A stretch of 15,909 nt of DNA, from assembly GCA_015522765.1 (NCBI GenBank), contig WALR01000089.1, positions 1 through 15,909 of the forward strand, in the 5' to 3' direction. A program made the position numbers and the translations under genes. The DNA comes from Candidatus Woesearchaeota archaeon. GTDB taxonomy: Archaea > Nanobdellota > Nanobdellia > Woesearchaeales > WALR01. Position 1 is the stretch's first letter. Each line of letters starts with the position of its first letter. Of this stretch, positions 15,877-15,909 are shown piece after piece. Below the pieces are notes generated by a model. That model made no database searches. It saw only the letters and a program-made list of their open reading frames with translations, and was not told the DNA's origin.

Positions 15877-15909
15877 AGTTACACCTGAAAATTCTTATAA
15901 CTTCCTAAG

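Overview
The window is a compact stretch of an archaeal chromosome. The evidence is a GatD subunit of the archaea-specific Glu-tRNA(Gln) amidotransferase, a short archaeal-type PRPP synthetase, a predicted endonuclease related to archaeal Holliday-junction resolvases, strong use of AGG/AGA and ATA codons, and TATA boxes placed about 28-30 nt upstream of several first-gene start codons (leaderless transcription), with GGAGGTG-type Shine-Dalgarno sites ahead of several internal genes. Bacterial-type gyrase B fits many Euryarchaeota and DPANN archaea; a DPANN or deep euryarchaeal source is my guess, not something the window proves. I see no IS element, CRISPR array, tRNA or rRNA.

Layout. (1) 3-1055, plus: an orphan gene whose 5' end lies outside the window, converging on and overlapping valS by 14 nt. 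(2) 5664-1042, minus: a tight operon of a SAM hydroxide adenosyltransferase (DUF62) family member, cysS and valS, with gaps of 5 and 1 nt. (3) 5774-7339, plus: a three-gene operon of a SemiSWEET/PQ-loop-like membrane protein, a membrane-anchored predicted nuclease and PRPP synthetase. (4) 7385-8686, plus: gatD with its own leaderless promoter. (5) 8726-9600, plus: a nucleotidyltransferase and an unrecognised acidic-tailed protein, coupled by an ATGA overlap. (6) 9998-9639, minus: an AT-richer orphan. (7) 10193-14290, plus: gyrB, a CNNM/CorC-type CBS membrane protein, a 49-residue two-CxxC protein and an arginase/agmatinase-family enzyme; the last three genes overlap one another. (8) 15523-14287, minus: two tandem paralogous HIT-domain proteins overlapping by 8 nt. 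(9) 15876-15592, minus: a small winged-helix regulator.

Most of the region is housekeeping: aminoacyl-tRNA supply (ValRS, CysRS, GatD), nucleotide precursor synthesis (PRPP) and DNA topology (GyrB). The points that deserve a second look are: two adjacent HIT proteins that keep the likely zinc ligands but have Met at the catalytic His position; a DUF62 protein with Glu in place of the His of the Asp-Arg-His triad; a nucleotidyltransferase paired with an unknown acidic protein instead of HEPN; and the tiny two-CxxC gene threaded between two overlapping neighbours.
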